Below, piece by piece: positions 48,505-59,289 of a stretch of 64,000 bases of DNA; position 1 is the first letter of the stretch; every line of letters starts with the position of its first letter. Made by a program: the position numbers and the translations under genes. The DNA lies in the NCBI GenBank assembly GCA_015680685.1, contig MNCI01008645.1, positions 1 through 64,000 on the forward strand, written 5' to 3'. The stretch comes from Gnetum montanum (lineage: Eukaryota; Streptophyta; Gnetopsida; Gnetales; Gnetaceae). Under the pieces are notes generated by a model. That model saw only the letters and a list, made by a program, of their open reading frames with translations. It did not search any database and was not told where the DNA came from.

Positions 48505-48897
48505 ACCAATTTAAGGTCATAGCAGATTACCAGAATGCAAAAAAATAGATAAATTCAAAATTGCTAGTTTAAGGTCTTTGCGGACAGTTAACGGGTTACG
48601 TTAAAAGTACTAGTTTAAGGTTTTTGTGGACTGCCAACGAGATCGAAGTTGTGGGTCAAGATTGCTAGTTTAAGGTTTTTGCGGACCGCTAACAGGCTAT
48701 TCTAGCAAAACTACGATGTATTAGTTTAAGGTCTTTGCAGAACACCAACAAGATCAAATCTATGCGTCAGAATTGCTAGTTTAAGGTCTTTGCAGATTAC
48801 TAACTCGTTGAAGTTGTGAGTTAAAATCACTACTTTAAGGTCTTTGCAAACTGCTATCTTGTTATTCTTGCGAACGCAAATGGCTAGTTTAAGGTGG
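48505..48897 (+). repeat. Tandem repeat array 2 of element C
   Basis: About nine units with core GCTAGTTTAAGGTCTTTGCGGAC, spaced 30-60 bp, related to array 1 and in the same orientation. Lies between the RT start (minus) and the antisense gene promoter (plus). Confidence 0.8.
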
Positions 48898-49032
48898 GTC
48901 GAAGTTTTTGTTCTGGCCCACCTGCCATGATGCAAACAGTGCTGCTATGCTATGGCAAAAGTGCTACACTGTACAGAATATTCCACATTAATCGGGGAGA
49001 GAAAATGGCGAGTTCCCTTTCACTATGTTGGC

Positions 49033-49040
49033 TATAAATA
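49033..49040 (+). promoter_or_regulatory. TATA box of the antisense gene in element C
   Basis: GGCTATAAATAAGGG lies 135 bp upstream of the first ATG (49,172) of the plus-strand gene. Together with a donor consensus after the first exon it marks a likely promoter independent of the LTR and in the opposite direction. Confidence 0.6.
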
Positions 49041-49171
49041 AGGGTTTACCCTTGGTAAACTCATCATTTTCAGTGTAAGAGTGCAAAGCCCACATTTAGA
49101 GCGTAGAGTGGTTGTGCTAACTAAGAACAAGGTGATTTAGTGTAGTGACCAAGAAAGAATATGTAACCGAG

Positions 49172-52100
49172 ATGATGACACCCAAGAGAGAACGTAAATA
49201 CCTAGCGCTCGCCAAGGTAGATGAGGTAAAGCACACCTTGGGGCATCTGTTGCAGGCATGCGTCGCAGTGCAGGAGGAAACTCTGTTGGCTCGGTAAGTT
49301 GCTACGCTACTCTCCTTTATTTATGATTTCTTCTGCTTTCTTTTTTTATTTTTGTTTTCATTTCAAAATCTACGTTTTCTGTCATTGCTTTTGTTGCCAT
49401 TTCGGCCATTACACTGTTGCTGTTGCTGATTCGATTACAATGAGTGTACGGATACTATGCTAAGGTTGCATGCAGTGTTGCCTAGACCGCCATTACTGCA
49501 GTTGCCTTGTTGCAGAGGCTTAGGAGATTTTAGCAACATAGCATGTGAATAGCGTAGCGTACAACCCTCAGGAGGGTTTGGCCTTACACATGATTTGATA
49601 GTGTAACATGTGTCTATCATGACGTAATGCAAATCATTTTGTTAGATAGAAGATTTGTTGAAACAACTACAGTGCATTAAATTCTTTCTCATTTAAAAAT
49701 TTGTATTCAATTTTTTGTCACTATAATATGCTAGTTCTGCTATGCTATTGCCTTTGTGCTTTTGCTACGCTACATGCAAGTGACGAATTATGCTATGCTA
49801 TTTGCTAATTGCCAATCTTGCTATGCTATATGCGAACTCCACTCGAACATAATGTTAACGTTTGTTGTTGTGTTGTGCAGGGTGATGCTAAGGCCAATTT
49901 TAATTGTCCTAGAAATTGTAGGGGTCTTGTGTTGCCTAAGCGAACCGGTGGCCAACGTTCCTTCGCCCCACGCACGTGTGGGGTAGTAGGCAGTTTGGTT
50001 CCGGGAAGGTGCATGGGACTTCCTGAAATTTCTCCTCCAGCACTTTAATGTGATCATTTGGTCACACTTATCGGAGGAGGTAGCAGCCATAATAATAGAA
50101 ACCCTATTGCTTGGGGCAAATCGGGGTATTCTAAAATTCGTGATTGATGGTGCAATTGGGAGCGGGCAGGTAGAGGGATCCATTCAGTGATATAAAAGCT
50201 TGAGGTGTCTGGTCTGGATTTAGGAAATGCCCAAATACAATTTCTACCATCTGTACAACACGTTGTTCATTTCTCGCCACATGGGAACTTGCTTTTAGAA
50301 CCCACCAGGAACCGTTTATTGTGCCGATGGGTGAGTTTTGTAAACATATTCCACTATGTTATGCAATGCTTGCTACGCTAGGAAAATGTTAATAGTGTAT
50401 TTTTGTTACCATGTTTTTCATCAACAAGAGTGGGCTTCATGGTGATACGGATGTGTTGGCCTTGGCACAGATGGCGCTGTGGGAGTTTTCCTCTATTGAG
50501 AATATGCACGCATGTGTGATAGGCCAATGCGGGGGTGAGTACAAAACCTATCTAACCCCGTACTCCTAGTTCTACAATAGATGCAAGGAGTTCGGTTGGT
50601 TGGATGGGGATTGGGCACCCTTTAAGTCGATTACCATCAAAGACGTGTCGGTGGATCTTCCACCGTTTCCATCATCATTCAAACCTAGTACACTAGACTG
50701 TGAGTTGTTTGCATGCTCAAGTGTTGTTTCTATTTTTCTGCTATTTCTGCTTTGTCTAAGGTTTTTTTTTTTTTGCTTTTTTGCTTTTGTGAATTGCTAC
50801 AATAGTGAAGAAATCCCAAGAGTTGACGATGATCACCTTTGGGCATCACGAGGCCAACATCTACTTCAAGTACGGGGAGGTAGACGAGACCCAACGTTGG
50901 CTTTGCAATGGGTCTTCAAAATCGCTCACCAACAATCTTCGGGACACTGGGCTCATGGAATTTGTTTTAGCTATGAACTCGAGCATCCCTTCCACTGAGA
51001 TGCTTGCCCTAGCTGACTCCTTTTCTGAAAAGGCAAACCGCTTCCACACGTGTGCATAATGTGCTGGTGGTCCTTGAGATCAATGACCAACTATTCGTGG
51101 ACCTCTTCGGCATCCCTGCTGATGGCCTCCCTATGGGAGCAAAGACCAAAAATGAGGTGAACCATCAAGAGGACATTAAGAAGTAGCTAGGGGTGGCAAA
51201 AGGGCGAAAGGGGATCCCCACTGAAGCAACTATGTTGAAAGTGGCCAAAAAGGTTTACCCCATCTTCCGTGCCCATGCTTTCCCAAGGAAAGGTCATTGG
51301 GATTGAGCAAGCTTGGGTGATGAGAGAGGTCATGGATGAGAGGGCCAATTACAACTGGGTCAAGCATCTATGCAAAGGTCTACAGGCTGAAATGGTCAAG
51401 ATTCATAAGAAGCCTGACTCCCATTTCAATGTGCATCATGCCTTTTATGTAGCCTGCTTGTGGTACTTCACAGAATTCTTGGTGGTTCATGAGAATGGAG
51501 TTTGGGTTATGCAAAACTGTAACCGGATTTCCAAACCATGGATCCGCCAAGTCTTCTGTACCACCTGAGCCTAGGATTTCCCAGAAGCTATTGGGGAGTG
51601 ATTTTCCATGACGACTAGGGATCGGGTGGCCCACAAATTTTGCGGCCAGGACAATGTAGGAGAGATGCTCCCTGCTACTATGGATAGCATATCATAGGGG
51701 AAACATTTCATCGTGAAGACGATGGCCACCAAGTTACGACGAAAATGGTCTCGTCTAGTTGAGGAGCCTCCCCGTTAGGACGAAGAAGGGGGGTCGACAC
51801 TACAATTTAAGTTACGCAGAATACAGCCTCCCATTGGGAAATGCTTTTCTCTATATTTGTTTCTTCGCATGTTTGGTTAATGCCTGCTACGCTGTGCTAC
51901 ACTAGGTAATGTAGCATAGCGTAACATTGATTTTAAGTTAACATGCTATGGCCTAATGCGAACTCACTTTGCTTCCAGAGGAAGAAGAGGAGGAAGAAGA
52001 AGGAAACAAAGATGTGACGGCCCCTGAAATGAGGGTGGCTAATAAAGATGTAGGGGCCCCAGTCACAGAGGAAAGGGCCTCGGTCAAGAGGGAAGGAGCT

Positions 52101-53764
52101 CCCGCCCTAAAGGAAGGGGCTCCCGTCAATGAGAAAAATGCTCCTGTTGATGAGGAGGATGTTTTTGCTGATGGGAAGGACTCTCTTGTGGATGAGGAGA
52201 ATGCTAGCACCTTAAAAGGAAAGGCCCTAGCGAATAAAGAGGAAGCCTGTGTCTACTGGGAAGGGACCTCTACTAATGATCCTTTTGCTGAATGCAATTC
52301 AGCACTGGAGGAGCAAATGAACGCAGAGGATGCTACCATAGTGTTAAGCCAGCAAGGAGGGAAGCTACAATTAGATGCTGGTGAGTTTGACTGTATATTC
52401 GACAGTATGTCAATGGGTGACCCCCCCGCTATCACCCCTAAGGGTTTGCTGGGTAGGAGCCATTACATTGTCATTTGCGTTACTTATCAACTTTGTTGTA
52501 GTCTGTCTCAGTCATGATTGATGTGTTTGGTTATATGGCAGACACTACTATTGACACTATAGGACCTTCCTTGAATAGCCTACAACCATGGGCCAAGACC
52601 CTTGACAAGTTTGTGTTCATGCAAGGGGTTGTCGAAGACATGATTGGTCATCTCAAGTAGGTCGATCCAGAAGTGGATAAGTGAAGTAGCTACACTAGAC
52701 CTTTTGGATTGCTGAATTTTGCTATGATACTGTGACTAATGTGTTTTTATGTGTGGTAATAGCCTCTCGCCTAAAGTGGGACCTGAAACAAGTAGTGAAG
52801 GTGGACGTCATGCCTTCATTCCAGCTAGAAGTGACCAAGGTGCCTCGTCGCATATACGATGAGGCTAGCAAATGCACGTTGCACTCGGCACTCTCCCTGT
52901 GGGAGGGTAGGCGCATGAATGAAGACTTGTGGAAACAGGTCCAGAGGCTTGAGAAAGAGAAGGCTAATTTGACTGCCGAGGTGGGAGACCTCCACTCCAG
53001 GAATGAGTTCCTATTGGCCCGTGATACCAACAATGGCAATTGGCACACAATGGTCATAGATTATGCAAGATACTGGATGGCTATGCAGCACAACAATGAG
53101 GCCACTCGCGAGATAATTGAGCAGTGGATGTAGATGGACTTGTTGGCCCAGAAGAACTAGGATTGGAAGGATTATAGCGCAAGAGTTTATAAGTGGGGCC
53201 AGTCCCAGAAAAACCACAAGCATATGTATAAACTAGAATGTGCCACCTACCGTAAACAACACTAGGATGCTTCAATGAAATTGTATAGCCATGAAGCATT
53301 CCTGAATGCCATTGATGCTTCTGAGGCCTACAACAAGTTCATGCAACAAGTGATGGTTAGTGAATCCCCTAAGCGGGAAGTGAATCTTCCCAGAGGTGAG
53401 ACTGCCACTACCTCCTTTTCTCTGGGACCACCGAGATGGACGGCCATCAAAAAGGAGAAAGTTGTAGCAAACCCTGAATTAAGTGGTAGGCACTAGGCGG
53501 ATATTACAGAGGAGGAGGTCTGGCAATGCCTCGGGATTAGATTGAATCGCATACCTTCTGAGACAGATGCAGGGCCATCTCGGGTTAGCCACTTTCTCCA
53601 TTGCAACAATTTATGTTATTCTAGCTTTTATGTAATTCTAGCTGACTACTTCATATTTTATGATGCAGATTCTGGATGAAGAAGTAGGGCCCCTAGAGGG
53701 CAGAAATGATAATGCAGAGGAAGATGATGTAGAGGAAGACGATGTAGGGGAAGATGATGTATGA
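49172..53764 (+). pseudogene. Antisense intron-containing accessory gene of element C
   Basis: Plus-strand gene within a minus-strand element. Predicted exons: 49,172-49,293 (donor CG/GTAAGTTG), 49,881-50,330 (acceptor TTGTGCAG, donor GG/GTGAGT), about 50,431-50,699, 50,806-about 51,830, 51,979-52,452, 52,542-52,680, 52,763-53,583 and 53,669-53,764. Joins 50,699/50,806, 52,452/52,542 and 53,583/53,669 keep frame. Content: an FCP1/NIF-like stretch in exon 2, GWLDGDWAPFKSI and KYGEVDETQRWLC in the middle, a Glu-rich exon 5 with APV/APA repeats, a coiled coil in exon 7 (LEKEKANLTAEVGDLHSRNE), and an acidic tail EEDDVEEDDVGEDDV. Several stops, mainly TAG for CAG, make it dead. No function can be assigned. 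Confidence 0.65.
49881..50166 (+). pseudogene. FCP1/NIF-phosphatase-like segment (exon 2 of the antisense gene)
   Basis: In one frame exon 2 reads RPILIVLEIVGVLCCLSEP and, one frame over, WDFLKFLLQHFNVIIWSHL followed by EEVAAIIIETLL. This order and spacing resemble the FCP1 homology (NLI-interacting-factor) phosphatase fold: a hydrophobic strand ending in D-x-N/D-G-x-L, then F-L-x-x-L...F-x-V-x-I-W-S/T, then a helix. Here the nucleophile position is Glu and a frameshift lies between the blocks. The later WD/DD motifs were not found with confidence. Family assignment is inference from pattern only. Confidence 0.4.
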
Positions 53765-53909
53765 CAACAAGGGCTTTCGATTTGTATTTTTGCAAGAATT
53801 ATTGCAAACATTATTTGATTGAAACCTTGAATGAAAAATGAATTATGACAAGATTGGTGTTATTTTGGCTTGCATGTTATCTATGTGATTGATTTTTATG
53901 TATTTTTTC

Positions 53910-54272
53910 GTAGTTTTAGGCCATTTCGGGTCGTGGTCATGTGATAAAAATTTTTTTATTTGCTTTTTACATTTTGAATGGCCAGTTTTAGGCCTTGGCA
54001 GGCCACAACAGTAGTTTAAGGCCGTTTCAGGCTGTCACTAGTTTTGGGTCATTTCGGGCCATTGTGTAAACACGGGGTAAATGATTCTACCAGTTTTAGG
54101 CCTTAGCGGGCCGTGGGTAGTTTTAGGCCACTTCGGTCCATCAGTAGTTTTAGGCCATTTTGGGTCATCGGTAGTTTTAGGCCATTTTAGGCCGTTATGT
54201 AAGATGAACAGAAAATTTTTCCAGTTTAAGCCTTAGCGGAACGTAATGTAGTTTTAGGCCATTTTGGGCCAT
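53910..54272 (+). repeat. Tandem repeat array 3 of element C
   Basis: About ten units with core AGTTTTAGGCCATTTCGGGCC, 25-60 bp apart, related in sequence and orientation to arrays 1 and 2. Lies between the 3' end of the antisense gene and the protease end. Confidence 0.8.
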
Positions 54273-54479
54273 GGCAATGATGTAAACGAAGGGGTATGTG
54301 AATGGTTTAAAAGGATTTGTTAGGCACCTAGCGTAGATGGATGAATGCAAAGCAAATAAGTGATAAATGTACAATGAGTGTTAACTGGGTAGGAAGTAGT
54401 GGGGTTGCTACGTTATACGTAACTGCTTCCTAACCCATTGTGGATTTGGTGAGACATAAGGCCAAGAAGCTTTACTGCA

Positions 54480-55268
54480 GCATTTGTTTACATCGTTCTT
54501 CTCTGCTTGGAAGGGCAACTTGGCTCACACATTCTCGTTTTTTGAGCCAGTGTGTTGGGTCGGCTCTTTCGCTAAATAGTTAGTGTCTACAGAGACAGGC
54601 ACTTTGTTCTCAGAGGTTATGACCTCTGAACCCTGTTCCATATCTACGTTATTTATTGCTTACATTGCTATGTCGTCACCATGGATCACCACCTCCCTAC
54701 CTGCATAGGGTAGATGGATCTCCTGATGTATGGACGAAGAGACGATCCTAAGTTGTGCTAACCATGACCTCCCCAGGATCAAGTTAAACCCAGACATCTC
54801 TTCCACCACGATAAACGTTGCATTTGTGGAGAACTAGTCCCCTGCCACAAAGTCGATGTGGACAGTGCCTTTCACCACAACCCATGCCCCTTTGAATGAC
54901 TTCAAGCATGACGTCATCGTGGGTTTGATTTGGTCTACCAAACCTAGCTTATCCACAATGGGGAATGGGATGATGTTTGTAGTAGCCCCATCATCAACAT
55001 GTACCCTTTGGATCTTATGTTGACTAACCCAAATTATGATGAATAGAGGTGTTATAATCACCTGACCCTTTTTAGGTTCTTCCCTTATGGAATCATCGTA
55101 GAATGTTAATTGGGACGGCTGCGGTTCTGCAGGCGTAGAAGGAAGCATAACTGAGTGAATTGCCTTCTCTTCTTCTAGCATGTTCTCGTCAACTGGTATT
55201 GCTATTAACCTACGAACTAGAGCCTCACGGTGTGCAGTAGAAGTCATAATCAGGTTGTACAAGCTCAA
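54480..55268 (-). pseudogene. pro: Element C protease
   Basis: Minus strand. HVDDGATTNIIPFPIV at about 54,970-55,002 is the active-site region, with D-D-G-A where most enzymes have D-S/T-G-A, then DKLGLVDQIKP. After an in-frame stop at 54,832, MSGFNLILGRSWL near 54,760-54,800 is the L-G-R-x-W-L block. Spacing between the two blocks is typical for Ty3/gypsy proteases. Confidence 0.75.
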
Positions 55269-55783
55269 CGTTGTGTTTTTTTTGTTTTAGGGCCTGCTTG
55301 ACCTGAGTGAGAGTCCTTAAGAGGTTTGGGCCACCTTCCTATTGCTTACTACCTTTCTCCTCTTCCATTCATCCTAGGAGACAAATTTCCCGAGGAGGGA
55401 TAATTTCGGGTCTGTGGTCAAAGCCTTTCAGGTGAGATGGCAATGACCATGCATGCATAGCAACGTTATCTTTTGGCAGTGAGGACATAGATGCAGAGGG
55501 CGAGGGCATAGGCATGGAAGTACTTGGGGCAGTATGTTCCATTGTTGCCTCGCTTGTCGAACGCTCTTCTCATTTCCTTGGATGGGAAGGCTACGATGCC
55601 ATCCTATGCGGGGTGGGGGCAGTTGAGTAGCTTGGCCCCCTGATGACAAATGGTGCTCTCAATATTAGTGCATGTCGTGCTACGATCTTGTTTACAGGTG
55701 GTGTAGGGGTGGATGTCTGAGGAGGGACCCTTAAGAAAAATGGTTGCTAAGGAGGTTTTTTAGCCGCTGGTGTTGTTGGTGTG

Positions 55784-57139
55784 TTACGCTGAGGCACACG
55801 AACCGATAGTGTTGATGATGTAACCGACATTGTTGGCATTAAGTGGATCCATGTAGACATGGAGAGATTGATTCTCGGAACACACTGGGTTGCTTTCATT
55901 TAGAACTAGTTTTCCTTGATCAATCATTCTTTGGATGTCATCCTTTAACACCAAGCAATAATCTGTGTCTTGACCACACTGTTGATGGTAGTCATAGAAC
56001 TGCTCCAACCTAAAATTCTTAGGAATTGGGGGCTCATTGGGCAAGGCCAAGGAGGGGTTCCTAAGCAGTTCATAGTACCGTTGATGTTTTTTGGCTCCCT
56101 CCTCTGACATCTGCTTGTGTTGGATATACCCCGCTCCTAGTAATTGCTTCAGAAGTTTTGAAGGCTTGACGGATAGTGGGGTATACTTAGAGCGATCTTT
56201 ATGCTCGAAGTTAGGCTTAGGTGGTGTGGATGCTTTGGGTGTCGATGTCGAGGGTTTGGCTGCGTTGCCCTGGTTGGGTGCAAGGTTAGTTGCTGCTGTG
56301 TTCGCTTTCTTTTTGTTATTGTTTTTGGGCTTGGCTTCGTTTGCCACAATGGCCACTCTGGCTGTTGTAGCCTTGCCCTTATCTTTGTCGTTCATTGTAA
56401 ACGTGTTCTTGTATGCAACATAGGCTGGGTCTTTGCTCACCTCGGCCGCATCTTGTATGCTCTCAGTCTTGGCGAAAGCCTGACTAAGAGTCCATGGAGC
56501 AAGATAGTACAGTTTGGACTTAATGAAGTCATTCACTGCACCCTTAAAGATGGCTAGCAGATGGGCCTTCACGATGGGCTTGCGGATCTCGTTAAGGGTG
56601 ACACTTCACCGTTGTATGAATTTCTAGACTGGTTTGAGTGGATCTTGTTTGACACTCATTAATTGATCCAACGTAAACTCTGGTCTCAAGTTATACTTGA
56701 AATGCGTTATGAACTGGGTCAGCAGCTCCAATAGGGTTGAGATGGAGAAGTATGGGAGCATGCGATACTAGTCCAGAGCTTTGCCCATCACAGACATAGC
56801 AAAGACACGAATGATTGTGTGCAACCATTGTTGTAAAAGAAGGGACTCAGATCTAAACGTAACAAGATCCATGTTGGGATCACCCTCCCCGTTGTATTTT
56901 GTAAAATGGGGAAGTGGCATCCTAGGGGGTAACATTAGCATGGGGATTGCTGGGCTGATGGGATTGTCATGGTAGAAATCCATGACTTGTACCGTGTTGG
57001 AACCGATAACCTTGAGGCATTTGATTTCTTCTGTAAGGGTTTGGATAAGCTGGAATACTTGATCCAGACCAGGGGACAATGTAGATGGTTAGGGAGCTAC
57101 AGGGGTAGCTCCCATTTGTGGCATGGCAGGGGCAACGAT
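55784..57139 (-). pseudogene. gag: Element C gag, C-terminal part and first copy of the duplicated segment
   Basis: The frame 55,784-56,572 has KAHLLAIFKGAVNDFIKSKL, a Lys/Asn/Pro-rich linker, then QFYDYHQQCGQDTDYCLVLKDDIQ, a Tat/Ogre-type gag tail in place of a classical knuckle. To the right, 56,554-57,139 is the middle of gag (PPRMPLPHFTKYNGEGDPN) and is repeated at 59,290-59,875. The sequence breaks off at the assembly gap. Confidence 0.78.
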
Positions 57140-57305
57140 NNNNNNNNNNNNNNNNNNNNNNNNNNNNNNNNNNNNNNNNNNNNNNNNNNNNNNNNNNNNN
57201 NNNNNNNNNNNNNNNNNNNNNNNNNNNNNNNNNNNNNNNNNNNNNNNNNNNNNNNNNNNNNNNNNNNNNNNNNNNNNNNNNNNNNNNNNNNNNNNNNNNN
57301 NNNNN
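57140..57305. other. Assembly gap (166 N)
   Basis: Run of N. The left edge coincides exactly with the end of the 586-bp duplicated gag segment, so the junction of the foreign insert with gag on this side is not seen. Confidence 0.99.
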
Positions 57306-57841
57306 CTTCTATGGAAAAATTTTAATAGAAATTTCTATCGAGCAAGAAGGACAACAAGAGAAATCTAAAAATCCCAAAATTACTTGCCAAGGATGATACT
57401 ATCTAAACCACTAGCTAAGCAATTTAAACAAAACAAAAAATGAAATGCATAACTCATAGGACCATGACAAAGAGGTTGAAATCTTTATTCTAGCAAGCCA
57501 TCTTGCAAACAATCTTCTTTACAAATCTTCTTTGCTCCCAAGTGTGAGAAGTGATGATGATGCTCCTTGATGTTTTGCTGCGATCCGCCACTGCTCTTCC
57601 TTATGCGCGTAGCCCTCCCCTATAGTTTTCTGGCTCCCGCGCAACGTTGCCGCTGGTGCTTGCTGCGTTTTTTTACTGTTGTTTGGCTCCCTGCGTTTTT
57701 TCTTTCTGTTGTTTGGTTCCGCCCGCTGCTGACTTTTTTGCATCCACTGCTGCGCCCGCTGCTGACCTTTCCATCAACGCACAGTCCTGCTTCATCGTCC
57801 TCCACCGCTGTTTCTGTTCTCGCGCTGGAAGTGGTTGCTAC

Positions 57842-58640
57842 CCTTCGCCAATGTTGGCCTCATCGGAGAAATTCTTCGTCGTGGCCCTCAGCTCCTGAAT
57901 CGAGTACTGCGTATACCTACGCGCCGACGATGATGAGGAGGAAGACGCAACTTTGCACAGCTTCTCTGCTGCCTCACGTCGCTCCTTTACGGCGGTATCC
58001 TTCTCCCGCGTGGCGTTCTTCAGATCCTGGCACAGAGCCTCGTACTCCTCAACCTTCTCACGCGCGGAAATGGCAGAGGATTCGGCCTGGATGATTCTCT
58101 GATTGGCCTCTTCCAGGTCCTGCTGCTGCTCTGCTTCTGATGCCCGCGCGCTGTGTGTCTTTTCGTTGCCGTTGCTCTCCGCCATCATGATATCGTGTAT
58201 TGTTTTGGCCACATGATTAATGGACTCTGCCTGGGAAGGGAAGACAAAATTCAGATTGTAATAGGTAGTGTCCAGGAAAACAGTGTCTGTGCCTATGAAG
58301 TTGCACAGAGCCGGTTCAAGCTTCATGGCAGGATCATATCTCATATCTCCAGTGTGCACATACTTTTCAACCGTCTGTGAAGTCGAATAAACCCTAAACA
58401 GTATCTGCACAGCGCCAGGGCAGTGGTTGGCGTCAATAAAAGTAACCTCACAACCGTCAATGCGGAAAACCTCGCCAACATTAAGCGCCACCACGAATTC
58501 CAGAGGAAGCTTCAAACACTGCGTGAGCAGGCGTGCCGTAACAGGTGAGCAAAAGACCAGGCCATGAGTCCAATTGGGACTGAGACCGCTATAGTGATCA
58601 GAGTGGAAATGCGTGAGAAAGTATGCCACCGAATACGCAC
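57842..58640 (-). pseudogene. Chimera of an SNM1-type nuclease exon and a U-box kinase exon
   Basis: An uninterrupted minus-strand frame. The first 148 or so residues (58,629-58,185) match the metallo-beta-lactamase part of plant SNM1/DCLRE1-type DNA-repair nucleases: LTHFHSDHYSGL (H-x-H-x-D-H metal motif), IDANHCPGAVQ, YVHTGDMRY, FLDTTYYN and FVFPSQ. The last 115 residues match the coiled-coil linker and kinase start of plant U-box kinases: EEYEALCQDLKNATREKD, a Ser run, YSIQELRATTKNFSDEANIGEG, ending at the Gly loop. CAG/G precedes the first part at 58,641 and GAAGG/GTAGCA follows the last, so genomic splice borders seem kept. The beta-CASP part and most of the kinase are absent, so activity is unlikely. 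Confidence 0.75.
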
Positions 58641-59289
58641 CTGCGTTTTGGGTGATTAAATCATACCCGCTTCCATCAAGTTCTCCCAGGAAATCAAGTT
58701 CATGGATATCTTCAAAGGCTTTGGATCTTTGAAGCTTCCCTTGTATGGTTCAGCTCAACCTGATTCTGGAACAACAGAACTTCATATTTTTACCTTTCCT
58801 TTTGATCTTCTTTACTTTACATGTTTCCCATCCATAATAATTGCTTGCGTAGCTAAAACCCTTTGCTAGGATTTTGTCACCGTAGTCATAAATTGATAAT
58901 AATGCTTCCATCGCTGACATTTGTCTCATCTAAAAATTTGATTTTGAGCCAAGGAAAATATGCTTTAAAACTTAAACGAAACACAACATTTTGCTTGAGG
59001 TATTGCCATTAATTCGGCTACGAAAAGAGGGTAAAAAGTCAAAAACGATTCCCAATTGCAATGTCATCATCCCTTGAATTTCAAAACATTCAATTTAGCA
59101 ACATGGGTAGCTACTACATCCTCTTGATTTTCATCACTTATTCCAACTTCATGGTTAGTTACTTGTTGTAGAATTCTTCACGAGAAAGAACTTAATCCTC
59201 CTTGAACGTTTTCAGTTCATTAAGATTTTGTACCTCACCATTTGCAAATAAGTCCACCTGTTCCATGAAATGGCCAAAATGTGCCAACA
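58641..59289 (-). other. Right part of the foreign insert
   Basis: Upstream of the SNM1 exon on the minus strand. A frame near 58,755-58,930 (YDYGDKILAKGFSYASNYYG, ETCKVKKIKRKGK) looks coding but I do not recognise it; it may be another captured exon or intron sequence. At 59,289/59,290 the sequence changes to gag without a gap. Confidence 0.45.

Noticed and set aside
50535-50580. Candidate 46-bp intron (GTGAGT...CAATAG) in the antisense gene
   Set aside because: Too short for a plant intron, and reading through it gives a coding-like sequence with a single TAG in place of CAG.
56091-56557. Plus-strand frames rich in Cys, Phe and Leu
   Set aside because: Shadows of the minus-strand gag tail (Lys/Ala/Asn-rich).
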